From NCBI GenBank assembly GCA_038324085.1, contig JBBQHP010000013.1:1-64000 (forward strand): a stretch of 64,000 bases of DNA, read 5' to 3'. Below are positions 50,650 to 58,558 of the stretch, in pieces. The notes under the pieces are model-generated. The model was given only the letters and a program-made list of their open reading frames with translations. It ran no database searches and was not told the DNA's origin. Every line of letters starts with the position of its first letter. The first letter of the stretch is position 1. Made by a program: the position numbers and the translations under genes. This stretch comes from Ga0077523 sp038324085 (GTDB taxonomy: Bacteria > Pseudomonadota > Gammaproteobacteria > Burkholderiales > Ga0077523).

Positions 50650-51159
50650 ATGGCTAAGATCAACAAGTTGATGGTAGGCGAGTCGCTGGTCGGTGATGGC
50701 AATGAAGTCGCGCACATCGATCTAATCATGGGACCTCGCGGCGGCACCGCCGAAACCGCGTTCGCGAACTGTCTCACCAACAACAAGGACGGCTTCACTT
50801 CGCTGCTCGCGGTGATCGCGCCCAACCTGATGGCGAAACCGAGCACGGTGATGTTCAACAAGGTCACCATCAAAGGCGCCAAGCAGGCCGTGCAGATGTT
50901 CGGGCCCGCGCAGGCGGCCGTGGCGCGAGCGGTCGCGGACTGCGTCGCCGAGGGCACGATTCCCCAGGACGAGGCGAACGACATCTTCATCTGCGTCGGC
51001 GTGTTCATCCACTGGGACGCCGCCGACGACGCCAAGATCTACGACTACAACTACAAGGCCGTGAAGGAATCGATCGAACGCGCCGTCCGCGGGGATCCGC
51101 AGCCGTCCGAAGTCACCGCCAAGCGGGCCTCGGCCAAGCACCCCTTCTCGCCGAAGTAG
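50650..51159 (+). CDS. fae: formaldehyde-activating enzyme
   Basis: A 169-residue enzyme catalysing condensation of formaldehyde with H4MPT to methylene-H4MPT. The N-terminal GESLVGDGNEVAHIDLIMGPRGG holds the catalytic His (H22, His17 in the Methylobacterium numbering). The ribosome site GGAGGAG is the strongest in the cluster and fits the high expression known for Fae. It is separated by 32 nt from the preceding coupled genes and ends 27 nt from the convergent HisA-like gene. Confidence 0.97.
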   Translation: MAKINKLMVGESLVGDGNEVAHIDLIMGPRGGTAETAFANCLTNNKDGFTSLLAVIAPNLMAKPSTVMFNKVTIKGAKQAVQMFGPAQAAVARAVADCVAEGTIPQDEANDIFICVGVFIHWDAADDAKIYDYNYKAVKESIERAVRGDPQPSEVTAKRASAKHPFSPK

Positions 51160-51186
51160 CCGGGCGCGACGGTCGTTCGTCGGCGT

Positions 51187-51882
51187 CTAGACGAAACGGC
51201 TCAGGGTCGAGCGATCCAGATTACCGTCGTGGATCGCACTCGCCACCAGTACCGCGTGCATGTCCAGGGCCTCCAGAGTCGCGAGGTCCTGGGCATCGCG
51301 CACACCGCCGGCCGCAATCAGACTTTTGCCGGGCGCCGCGCTGCGCAGCCGTCGCAGCCGGTCGCCGGACGGCCCCTGGAGCGAGCCCACCCGCTCCAAT
51401 GTCATCGCGATGACCCGCTGCGGCCAACGCTCCGGCTGGTCGAACAATTCCGGCGGGCCGAGGCGAACGTCGTGACGGGTGTCGAGCGACAGCATCGCAT
51501 CGGGCGCTGCGTCGAGCAGTGCAGCGAGCGCATCGGCGGAGCCGAGCGACTCGGTGCCGATGACCACGGTGATGCCCGGCGCGAGCCACCCTGCGATCGA
51601 GGCGCTCGTGCCGAAGCCCGCGTCGATCCACAACGCAAGATCGGGAAACGCGCTCGCCAGGCTCCGCACCGCTTCGCGATGATCGCCGCATCCGCGAATC
51701 GCGTCCAGATCGGCTACGTACAAGGCGGGGAAGGGTGCCAGGGCCAGCAGCCCGCGTGCGACGTCGAGCGGATCGCTGGAATGCGCCAGCGGTGATACAA
51801 GCGGACGATAACGCGAACGTTCGCCGTAGCGCGCTTGCACCACGTGGCCGCCCATCAGATCGATGACCGGGACGACGATCAT
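51187..51882 (-). CDS. HisA-like TIM-barrel protein of the H4MPT cluster
   Basis: A 231-residue (beta/alpha)8 protein close to HisA. D8 in VVPVIDLMGGHVVQARYGE and the Asp in LSLDTRHDVRL match the two catalytic residues, and IAAGGVRDAQDL forms the phosphate loop. No other histidine gene is present. HisA-like genes recur in H4MPT clusters, so it probably isomerises or binds a phosphorylated furan or ribosyl precursor and is not a histidine enzyme. It is divergent from the next ATP-grasp gene with only 32 nt between starts. Confidence 0.78.
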   Translation of the reverse strand: MIVVPVIDLMGGHVVQARYGERSRYRPLVSPLAHSSDPLDVARGLLALAPFPALYVADLDAIRGCGDHREAVRSLASAFPDLALWIDAGFGTSASIAGWLAPGITVVIGTESLGSADALAALLDAAPDAMLSLDTRHDVRLGPPELFDQPERWPQRVIAMTLERVGSLQGPSGDRLRRLRSAAPGKSLIAAGGVRDAQDLATLEALDMHAVLVASAIHDGNLDRSTLSRFV

Positions 51883-51914
51883 GAGCAGGTGGCTGAGCGC
51901 ACGTTGACGACACC

Positions 51915-52904
51915 TTGAACATCTTCGTCTACGAGCATATCACCGGCGGCGGCCTGATCGGCAGCCCGATGCCGGCGTCGCTGGCGACGGAAGGCCGGAT
52001 GATGCGCGATGCGCTGATGCGCGATCTCGTCGCCGTTCCCGGCGTCGAGATCGTGACGTTGCGCGACGCGCGCATCGCGCCGCCCCCGGAGCCGGTGCAG
52101 TCGATCGTCCTGTCCGATCGCGCGCAGTGGGACAGCGCATTCGATGTGATCGCCGCGAAGGCCGACGCGGTCTGGCCGATCGCACCGGAGACCGGCGGCA
52201 TCCTGGAACGGCTCTCCCGCAGAATCGGCCGCGCCGGCCGCCCGCTCATCGGCAGTTCGGCGGAGGCCGTGCACGTCGCGGCGAGCAAGCGCGAAACGCA
52301 TCGGGCGCTGGTCGCGTGCGGTGTCGCGTCCGTTACCACGTTCAGCCTGGACGCGAATCCGCCGGACTCACCGGGTCCCTGGGTGGCCAAGCCCGATGAC
52401 GGCTGCGGGTGCGCGGACACGTACTGTTTCCCGGACCGGTCAGCGGCGCTTCGTTGGGCGATGTCGCGCGCCGATGCCTCGCGTTTCGTGCTCCAGCCGC
52501 ACGTTGCCGGCGAGGTCCTCAGCCTGTGCGTCCTGGCCCGGGACGCTCGCGCGTGGCTGTTGTGCGTGAATCGGCAACGCATGCAGTTGCGCGACGGGGC
52601 GTTCGTGTTCACGGGCACGGAGGTCAACGCGATCGCGGACCACGGCGGCGATTTCACCGGGCTGGCGCAGGCCGTCGTTGCCGCGCTGCCGGGATTGCGC
52701 GGCTATTGCGGCATCGACGTGATACAAACGCCGTCCGGGCCGATGGTGATCGACGTCAATCCGCGCCTCACGACCTCCTGGGTGGGGCTCGGCCGTGCCT
52801 TGCGTCTCAATCCGGCAGCGCTGGTCCTGGACCTGTTCGCGAACGACGGCTTCACCTTGCCGGCGATCGGAGGAACCGTGATCGATGTGCGTGTCGGCGT
52901 CTGA
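51915..52904 (+). CDS. ATP-grasp ligase, MfnD-like (tyramine-glutamate ligase type)
   Basis: A 329-residue ATP-grasp protein beginning MNIFVYEHITGGGLIG, which is characteristic of the group containing archaeal MfnD and the methylotroph Orf17. The nucleotide and metal sites appear as VAKPDDGCGCADTYCF and GYCGIDVIQTPSGPMVIDVNPRLTTSWVGLGRAL. MfnD ligates glutamate to tyramine for methanofuran. The start is TTG. The following genes (MfnF- and MfnE-like) belong to the same furan arm. Confidence 0.83.
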   Translation: MNIFVYEHITGGGLIGSPMPASLATEGRMMRDALMRDLVAVPGVEIVTLRDARIAPPPEPVQSIVLSDRAQWDSAFDVIAAKADAVWPIAPETGGILERLSRRIGRAGRPLIGSSAEAVHVAASKRETHRALVACGVASVTTFSLDANPPDSPGPWVAKPDDGCGCADTYCFPDRSAALRWAMSRADASRFVLQPHVAGEVLSLCVLARDARAWLLCVNRQRMQLRDGAFVFTGTEVNAIADHGGDFTGLAQAVVAALPGLRGYCGIDVIQTPSGPMVIDVNPRLTTSWVGLGRALRLNPAALVLDLFANDGFTLPAIGGTVIDVRVGV

Positions 52905-52922
52905 CCGCGCTATCCTCGCGGC

Positions 52923-53945
52923 ATGACTTTCGGTTGGGATCTCGGCGGCGCGCACGTGAAGCTCGCGGTGCTGGACGACACGGGCCGGCTCGCCCGGGTC
53001 GAGCAGGCGCCCTGCCGCCTGTGGCTGGGCCTGGGCGAACTGGAGAACGCGTTGCAGGTGCTGGGGGGCGCCGGCGCCCCGCTCGATCGCCACGCAGTCA
53101 CCATGACCGGCGAACTGGTGGACCTCTTTCCGGACCGCGCCGCGGGTGTCCGCGCCATCCTCGATACCTTCCTGCGCGTCACCGGGGCGCGGGACGTCGC
53201 GGTGCTCGCGGGAGACGCCCTGGTGGCGCCGACGGAAGCCTGCGGACGGTGGCGCACGGTGGCGTCCGCCAATTGGCGCGCGACGGCGCAGGCGACGGCA
53301 CGCCTCGTGGACGAAGCACTCGTGGTCGATCTCGGCAGCACCACGACCGACCTCATGCCGATCTCTCAGGGCAACCCGGTCGATGGCGTGGACGACGACC
53401 ACGCACGGCTCGCGAAGCAGACGCTCGTGTACACCGGCGTGGTACGCACGCCCCTCATGGCGTTCGCCCGGCATGCGCCCTTCGGCGGCCGCTGGGTGGG
53501 CCTCATGGCCGAATACTTCGCGACTGCCGGTGACCTCTATCGCATCTCCGGCGAGCTTCCGGTGGCATTCGATCATGCGGACACCGCGGACGGACGCGGC
53601 CGGTCGAAGGCCGAGAGCATCGTGCGCCTCGCGCGCATGATCGGCCTCGACGCACCGGATGCGCCCGACACCGCGTGGGAGCAGCTCGCCGCGTGGTTCG
53701 CACGACGCCAGCTGGACCATCTGTGCAGCGCCTGTGAACGGCAGTTCTCGCGCGGCGCCATCGGTCCCACGGCGCCCGTGATCGGACTGGGCGTGGGTAC
53801 GTTCGTCGTGCGCCGGCTTGCCGCGACGCTCGCACGACCCTATCTCGATTTCTCCGTCCTGATGGACGCGCCGGAGGCACTCGCCCCGGCCGTGGCGGTA
53901 TGCGGCCCGGCAGTGGCAGTGGCACGGTTCGCCGACGCGCGCTGA
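52923..53945 (+). CDS. H4MPT-linked C1 transfer pathway protein, MfnF-like (hydantoinase/oxoprolinase family)
   Basis: A 340-residue protein of the actin-like ATPase group. FGWDLGGAHVKLAVLDD at the N-terminus and VVDLGSTTTDLMPI in the middle are the two phosphate-binding loops. A cysteine pair lies in LDHLCSACE. Archaeal MfnF in this family couples the aminomethylfuran diphosphate to the tyramine-glutamate unit. It is placed between MfnD-like and MfnE-like genes, and its stop overlaps the next start (TGATG). Confidence 0.82.
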   Translation: MTFGWDLGGAHVKLAVLDDTGRLARVEQAPCRLWLGLGELENALQVLGGAGAPLDRHAVTMTGELVDLFPDRAAGVRAILDTFLRVTGARDVAVLAGDALVAPTEACGRWRTVASANWRATAQATARLVDEALVVDLGSTTTDLMPISQGNPVDGVDDDHARLAKQTLVYTGVVRTPLMAFARHAPFGGRWVGLMAEYFATAGDLYRISGELPVAFDHADTADGRGRSKAESIVRLARMIGLDAPDAPDTAWEQLAAWFARRQLDHLCSACERQFSRGAIGPTAPVIGLGVGTFVVRRLAATLARPYLDFSVLMDAPEALAPAVAVCGPAVAVARFADAR

Positions 53946-54532
53946 TGGGCACCGTGGTCGTCAAGATCGGGGGCAGCCTGATGCACACCGACAAGGCCGC
54001 GCGATTGCTCGCCGGCCTGGCCGACACCGGCGACAGGCCGCTCGCGATCGTGCCCGGCGGCGGTGCGTTCGCGGACGCCGTCCGCCTCGCGCAGTCAGGG
54101 CAGCGCTTCTCCGACACCACCGCGCATCGGATGGCACTGCTCGCAATGGACATGTCGGCATGGATGCTCGCGGACCTCGCACCCGCGCTCGTCGTCGCCG
54201 GGGAGCTGCGCGAATTCCGCTCGGCCTGGTCGGCGGGGCTCACGCCGGTGTGGGCCCCGGCGCAAATGGCCTCGATCGCTGCGGACATTCCGCCATCCTG
54301 GGACGTGACCTCCGACAGCCTCGCCGCATGGCTGGCGAATGTGGTGCGCGCCGAGCACCTCCTGGTCGTGAAATCGTGCGCCGTGCCGGAGGACCATGAC
54401 CACGATGCCGCCACGCTCGCGCGGGCTGGCATCGTCGACGCCTGTTTCCCGCGCTACGTTGCCGGCGCGGATTTCACCTGGCGCGTCGTCTCGGGCGACG
54501 TCGCGGCATTGGCCGCGCTCGCCTCAGCCTAG
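53945..54532 (+). CDS. mfnE: amino acid kinase family protein, MfnE-like furan kinase
   Basis: A 195-residue small amino-acid-kinase-fold protein (VVVKIGGSLM, AIVPGGGAFADAVR, WDVTSDSLAAWLAN). MfnE phosphorylates aminomethylfuran-methyl phosphate to the diphosphate in methanofuran synthesis. ATG 53945 overlaps the mfnF-like stop by one base; a longer upstream frame is rejected. Its stop shares CTAG (54529-54532) with the stop of the convergent folK gene. Confidence 0.82.
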   Translation: MGTVVVKIGGSLMHTDKAARLLAGLADTGDRPLAIVPGGGAFADAVRLAQSGQRFSDTTAHRMALLAMDMSAWMLADLAPALVVAGELREFRSAWSAGLTPVWAPAQMASIAADIPPSWDVTSDSLAAWLANVVRAEHLLVVKSCAVPEDHDHDAATLARAGIVDACFPRYVAGADFTWRVVSGDVAALAALASA

Positions 54533-55026
54533 CGAAGCCGCTCGATGCGCTGGGTGAGCGACAAGGACGCGGCGAGATCGTCCGCACGCCCCCTGCCCTG
54601 AATGTCGAGCGCCGGCGCGAGTTCCGCCAACGGCACCATCACGAAAGCGCGCTGATGCATTCTCGGGTGCGGCACGGTAAGGCCGTCCTCGCGGTGCTCG
54701 TGATCGCCGTACAGAAGCAGGTCCAGATCGAGGGTGCGTGGCCCGTTCAGGTGCTCGCGGACCCTGCCGTGCTCGCGTTCGATGGCGAGCAGCCGATCGA
54801 GCAGGTCGCGCGCCGCGAGCAGGGTCTCGATGCGGGCGACGGCATTCACGAAATCCGGCTGCCCGGCAAAGCCGATCGGCGCCGTGCGATAGAACGCGGA
54901 CACCGCTTCGACGCGCGTTCCGGGCAGCCCGGCCAGCGCTTCGAGCGCACCCGCGAGCTGCCGGTCGGGCATCTCGAGATTGGAACCGAGTCCGATGTAC
55001 GCCTCGACCGCGCCTTCAGGCCGCAC
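54529..55026 (-). CDS. folK: 2-amino-4-hydroxy-6-hydroxymethyldihydropteridine diphosphokinase
   Basis: A 165-residue HPPK making the pterin diphosphate used by the dihydropteroate-synthase-type step. The family start AYIGLGSNLEMPDRQLAGALEAL, FYRTAPIGFAGQPDFVNAV and the signature NGPRTLDLDLLLYG are all present. GTG 55026 is the only start close to the core and overlaps the mfnB 3' end by 11 nt. Placement with mfn genes suggests this copy serves H4MPT, perhaps besides a folate copy elsewhere. Confidence 0.93.
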   Translation of the reverse strand: MRPEGAVEAYIGLGSNLEMPDRQLAGALEALAGLPGTRVEAVSAFYRTAPIGFAGQPDFVNAVARIETLLAARDLLDRLLAIEREHGRVREHLNGPRTLDLDLLLYGDHEHREDGLTVPHPRMHQRAFVMVPLAELAPALDIQGRGRADDLAASLSLTQRIERLR

Positions 55027-55741
55027 GCGCGAGTTCCCGGCAGCGCGCGGTGAAGCGACGCACGCGCACCGCATCGATGCCCGCCTTCCGGTCATCGTCG
55101 ACACAGACTCCGCTGCGGACACCGACGATGTCGGCGCCGAGCGCGACCAGCCGTTCGACGTGCTCCAGGCGAATGGCGCCAGCCAGCGCGACCGCGAGAC
55201 CGGCCGCATGCGCATCCGCCGCGAAGCCTGCGAGCGCCGCATCGCCTTGCGCGTCGAACAGCGAACGGCCATCCTTGATCGCGGTGTCGAGCATCACGAC
55301 GTCGCACTCGGCAGCGACGGCGGCGGCGAGCACCGCACCGGGCTCGAGGCCGCCGAACCGCGCATGGTCCGCGTATCCGGCGGCCACGACGGTCACGCCC
55401 GCCACCTGATCGCGGCATGCGCGCCGCACCGCGTTCATCACGTCGACCGCCTCCTGGATGTCGCGCACTCCATGCAATCCCGCCTTGACGTAGCGCGCAC
55501 CGCTTGCGACAGCGCCCACGGCGGCCAGGGCAGCATTGCCGGGTCGATGATCCAGATCGCCGATCGAGGCGGCAAACAGGGTGTCCCGCTCGCCGACCCC
55601 GTCGGCAATGGCGCGGATGATCCACGGGTAGTTGGCGCCGAGCGAACCTTCGTCGACGTTCTTGACGTCGATGATGTCGGCGCCGCCGGCGTGCGCGGCG
55701 CGCGCTTCTTCCAGGCTGATCGCGCTGACCAGCACCCGCAT
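55016..55741 (-). CDS. mfnB: (5-formylfuran-3-yl)methyl phosphate synthase
   Basis: A 241-residue TIM-barrel (DUF556) that joins two glyceraldehyde 3-phosphate molecules to form the furan ring of methanofuran. The Schiff-base Lys is K27 in GADIIDVKNVDEGSLGANYPW, and a second Lys is K156 in LDTAIKDG. ATG 55741 starts the conserved MRVLVSAISLEEA. It overlaps folK by 11 nt, linking the furan and pterin arms in one minus-strand transcript. Upstream, 5 nt away, is the LprI-like gene. Confidence 0.92.
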   Translation of the reverse strand: MRVLVSAISLEEARAAHAGGADIIDVKNVDEGSLGANYPWIIRAIADGVGERDTLFAASIGDLDHRPGNAALAAVGAVASGARYVKAGLHGVRDIQEAVDVMNAVRRACRDQVAGVTVVAAGYADHARFGGLEPGAVLAAAVAAECDVVMLDTAIKDGRSLFDAQGDAALAGFAADAHAAGLAVALAGAIRLEHVERLVALGADIVGVRSGVCVDDDRKAGIDAVRVRRFTARCRELARAA

Positions 55742-55746
55742 GGCGG

Positions 55747-56064
55747 TCAGTTCTGATCGAGGAACAAGGTGCGCTCCTCGTAAGCGTGCAGCAGGCAGGG
55801 CACGTCGCCACACGCATCGCGTACCTCCGTCTCCCAGGCCCGCTGTTCGAGCCGGATCTCCTCGCGTCGCTCGTCGCTCTTCGCGCGGCGGTAGACCTGG
55901 AAGAACGAGAAGGCCAGGCGCTCGTTGGCCTCGCTCACACGATCATTGGAACAGATCAGCCGCTCGACGGAGCTCTTCGGCTTGCTGCAATCCTGTGCCG
56001 CGCCGGCAGACCCTGCGATGGCAACGCACGCCAGCAATGCCAATGCACAACAGGTCCGGATCAT
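55747..56064 (-). CDS. secreted LprI-like (DUF1311) protein
   Basis: A 105-residue protein with a signal peptide (cleavage after AGAA, about residue 23). The LprI/DUF1311 core follows: DCSKPKSSVERLICSNDRVSEANERLAFSF, then QRAWETEVRDACGDVPCLLHAYEER, with four cysteines likely paired. Some relatives inhibit lysozyme; others are of unknown role. ATG 56064 has GGGGAGA upstream. It ends 5 nt before mfnB and may be its transcriptional leader gene, with no evident functional link. Confidence 0.75.
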   Translation of the reverse strand: MIRTCCALALLACVAIAGSAGAAQDCSKPKSSVERLICSNDRVSEANERLAFSFFQVYRRAKSDERREEIRLEQRAWETEVRDACGDVPCLLHAYEERTLFLDQN

Positions 56065-56097
56065 GAGCGTTCTCCCCGCATCGACAGGCACTGCATT

Positions 56098-56973
56098 CTA
56101 GGGCGCGATGAAGCGTTCGATCAGGGCGTTCACGCGCTCGCCACGCTCATGCACGACCCAGTGCGATGCGTCCGGGATGCGCTCCACGCGCAGGTCGTCC
56201 ACGTGATCCTCGAGCCCGTCGAGCACGCCCGGCAACAGGGCGCAATCGCGTTCGCCCCAGATCACCAGCGTCGGAACGCGCACGTGAAACTGGGCGGGGT
56301 CGAGCACGGGGAACGGCGTATCCGGTTCCGGCGGATGCAGCGGCGAGGCCCGATACCAGTTGAGCATCGAGCTCAGCGCGCCCGGCTGCGACCAGGCATC
56401 GACATAGCCGGCGACCGTTGCCGGCGAAGCGTCGCCGTCGTTCGCTCCCCATTGCTCGACGGTCATGCGTTTCAGGCGCCGGTAGCCGCCTTCGACCAGC
56501 ACGCGCTCCGCCTTGTCCGTCCGTAACAGCGTCATGTACGCGCTCGCCGCCACCTGCGCCGGATTGTCCTGCAGTTCGCGCAGGAATGTGATCGGATGCG
56601 GCGCATTGAGGATCACCAGTTTGTCGACGCGGTCCGCGTGCCACGCCGCGACGTTCCACGCGATTGCCCCACCCCAGTCATGCGCCACGAGCGTGAAGCG
56701 CTCGTGACCGAGCGCCGTGGCGAGCTGGATGACATCCTCCACCAGCGGCTTGGCGCGGTAGTCGCGGACCGCGGGCGGCTTGGACGACAGGTTGTAGCCG
56801 CGCTGATCCGGGGCGACGCAGTGATGGGTCGCGGCGAAATGTTCGAGCTGTCGTCGCCACATTCCGGAATATTCCGGAAACCCGTGCAGGAACAGCAGCA
56901 GTGGACCGGACCCCGCTTCGAGCAGGTGCAGGTGCTGGCCGTTGTCGAGATCGACGGAACGCGAACCAATCAT
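56098..56973 (-). CDS. alpha/beta hydrolase, epoxide-hydrolase/haloalkane-dehalogenase-like
   Basis: A 291-residue alpha/beta hydrolase. LLLFLHGFPEYSGMWRRQL is the oxyanion strand and VAHDWGGAIAWN carries an Asp nucleophile, as in epoxide hydrolases. CVAPDQRGYNLSSKP and the C-terminal PDASHWVVHERGERVNALIERFI complete the family pattern. ATG 56973 is chosen over an in-frame upstream start with a basic leader. It is divergent from the arsenosugar pair. Confidence 0.85.
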   Translation of the reverse strand: MIGSRSVDLDNGQHLHLLEAGSGPLLLFLHGFPEYSGMWRRQLEHFAATHHCVAPDQRGYNLSSKPPAVRDYRAKPLVEDVIQLATALGHERFTLVAHDWGGAIAWNVAAWHADRVDKLVILNAPHPITFLRELQDNPAQVAASAYMTLLRTDKAERVLVEGGYRRLKRMTVEQWGANDGDASPATVAGYVDAWSQPGALSSMLNWYRASPLHPPEPDTPFPVLDPAQFHVRVPTLVIWGERDCALLPGVLDGLEDHVDDLRVERIPDASHWVVHERGERVNALIERFIAP

Positions 56974-57113
56974 GTCACGATGGTACCGCGACTGGCGTGC
57001 ATCCAGATGCTCCCGTGGTGCGTAACCTGCCAGACGGTGGCGCGTGTTTTGGCGATCGGATATGGTCCGGACGCCGCCACGACGACGGCGCAACCCGCAC
57101 TCAGGAGATCTGA

Positions 57114-57446
57114 TTGGACACCTACTATCATCCGCAAGACCTCGGCAAGTTCAGCGACATGGGCAAAGCGAATCCCGAGCTGTGGGAGAAATTCATGGCC
57201 TACTATGGCGCCGTGTTCGCCGAAGGCGCCCTGACTGCGCGCGAGAAGGCCCTGATCGCACTCGGGGTATCGCACGCGGTGCAATGCCCCTACTGCATCG
57301 ATGCCTATACCCAGGCGTCGCTCGAGCAGGGCTCGAACATCGAGGAGATGACCGAAGCCGTGCACGTCGCCTGCGCAATCCGCGGTGGCGCTTCCCTGGT
57401 CCACGGCGTGCAGATGCGCAACGTGGCCGGGAAGCTGTCCATGTGA
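57114..57446 (+). CDS. arsenosugar biosynthesis-associated peroxidase-like (carboxymuconolactone decarboxylase family) protein
   Basis: A 110-residue AhpD/CMD-fold protein with the redox pair CPYC in SHAVQCPYCIDAYTQASLEQG and a downstream His region. It belongs to the small peroxidase-like group encoded beside arsS. TTG 57114 is the start, with AGGAGA 7 nt upstream. The arsS gene begins 25 nt after its stop, so the two are cotranscribed. Its place in arsenosugar synthesis is known only by association. Confidence 0.85.
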   Translation: MDTYYHPQDLGKFSDMGKANPELWEKFMAYYGAVFAEGALTAREKALIALGVSHAVQCPYCIDAYTQASLEQGSNIEEMTEAVHVACAIRGGASLVHGVQMRNVAGKLSM

Positions 57447-57471
57447 TCGAGATCTCCGGAGTCCGCCCGTC

Positions 57472-58512
57472 ATGGTAGTTCGCACCCTCGCATTCCGCGG
57501 CGCGGCGCTGGCCTCGAGCCGGACGCAGCTCGACACGCTGGCCCGCCCCGCCGGCTGGCCGACCTTCGACGACCGGATGGCAGCTGCCGGCCTGGGTCCG
57601 CTGCACGCCACGGGGATCGACGTGTTCCAGATCAACGTCGGCAAGTTCTGCAACCAGACCTGCCGCCACTGCCATGTGGACGCCGGCCCGGATCGCAAGG
57701 AGCAAATGAGCCGCGAGACCGCCGAGCACTGCATGCGTGCGTTCGCGCAGACCGACATTCCCACGCTCGACATCACCGGTGGCGCGCCCGAGCTGAACGA
57801 GAACTTCCGCTGGCTGGTGACGGAGGCGCGCGCGCTCGGTCGCCACGTGATGGATCGCTGCAATTTGAGCATCCTGCTGTTGAAGCCCCAGCAAGGGCTC
57901 GCGGAGTTCCTCGCCGAGCATCGCGTGGAGGTGGTCGCCTCGTTGCCCTACTTCCGCCCGACCCAGGCCGATGCGCAACGCGGCGAAGGTATCTTCGACA
58001 AGTCGGTCGAAGCGCTGCAGAAGCTCAATGCCCTGGGCTACGGCCGCGAGGGCAGCGGTCTCGTGCTGAATCTCGTGCACAACCCGGTGGGCGCGTTCCT
58101 GCCGCCCGCGCAGAAGAGCATCGAGGCGCAGTACCGACGCGAGCTGGCGCGGCAGTTCGACATCACGTTCAACAATCTCTACACCATCACCAACATGCCG
58201 ATCAGCCGCTTCCTCGAATTCCTGCTCGACAGCGGCAACTTCGAGGGCTACATGGAACGGATCGCGAACGCCTTCAATCCGGCGGCCGCGCAGGCGGTCA
58301 TGTGTCGCAACACGATCTCGGTCGGCTGGGAAGGCACGCTCTACGATTGCGACTTCAACCAGATGCTGGAATTGCCCGTGTCCACCGGACCGGCGCCGCA
58401 CGTACGCGATTTCGACGCCGCGGCGCTGGCTCGCCGCCGGATCGTGACCGCGAATCACTGCTACGGGTGCACGGCCGGGGCGGGGTCTTCGTGCGGCGGC
58501 GCGGTCGCGTGA
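57472..58512 (+). CDS. arsS: ArsS, arsenosugar biosynthesis radical SAM protein
   Basis: A 346-residue radical SAM enzyme proposed to transfer an adenosyl/ribosyl group to dimethylarsenite. The cluster motif is CNQTCRHCHVDAGP (C60, C64, C67), followed by LDITGGAPELN. The C-terminal half carries MCRNTISVGWEGTLYDCDFNQML and the tail CYGCTAGAGSSCGG, where some relatives have selenocysteine and this one Cys. ATG 57472 lies 25 nt after the peroxidase-like gene. No arsM or ars resistance gene is in the window. Confidence 0.92.
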   Translation: MVVRTLAFRGAALASSRTQLDTLARPAGWPTFDDRMAAAGLGPLHATGIDVFQINVGKFCNQTCRHCHVDAGPDRKEQMSRETAEHCMRAFAQTDIPTLDITGGAPELNENFRWLVTEARALGRHVMDRCNLSILLLKPQQGLAEFLAEHRVEVVASLPYFRPTQADAQRGEGIFDKSVEALQKLNALGYGREGSGLVLNLVHNPVGAFLPPAQKSIEAQYRRELARQFDITFNNLYTITNMPISRFLEFLLDSGNFEGYMERIANAFNPAAAQAVMCRNTISVGWEGTLYDCDFNQMLELPVSTGPAPHVRDFDAAALARRRIVTANHCYGCTAGAGSSCGGAVA

Positions 58513-58558
58513 TGCGTCGCGCCTGATCCGGCCTCGACCCCACCGGGCAGCGCGGACC

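Noticed and set aside
51187..51882. Calling the HisA-like gene hisA of histidine synthesis
   Set aside because: No other his gene is near and the gene is embedded in C1 cofactor genes, so only a HisA-like call is made.
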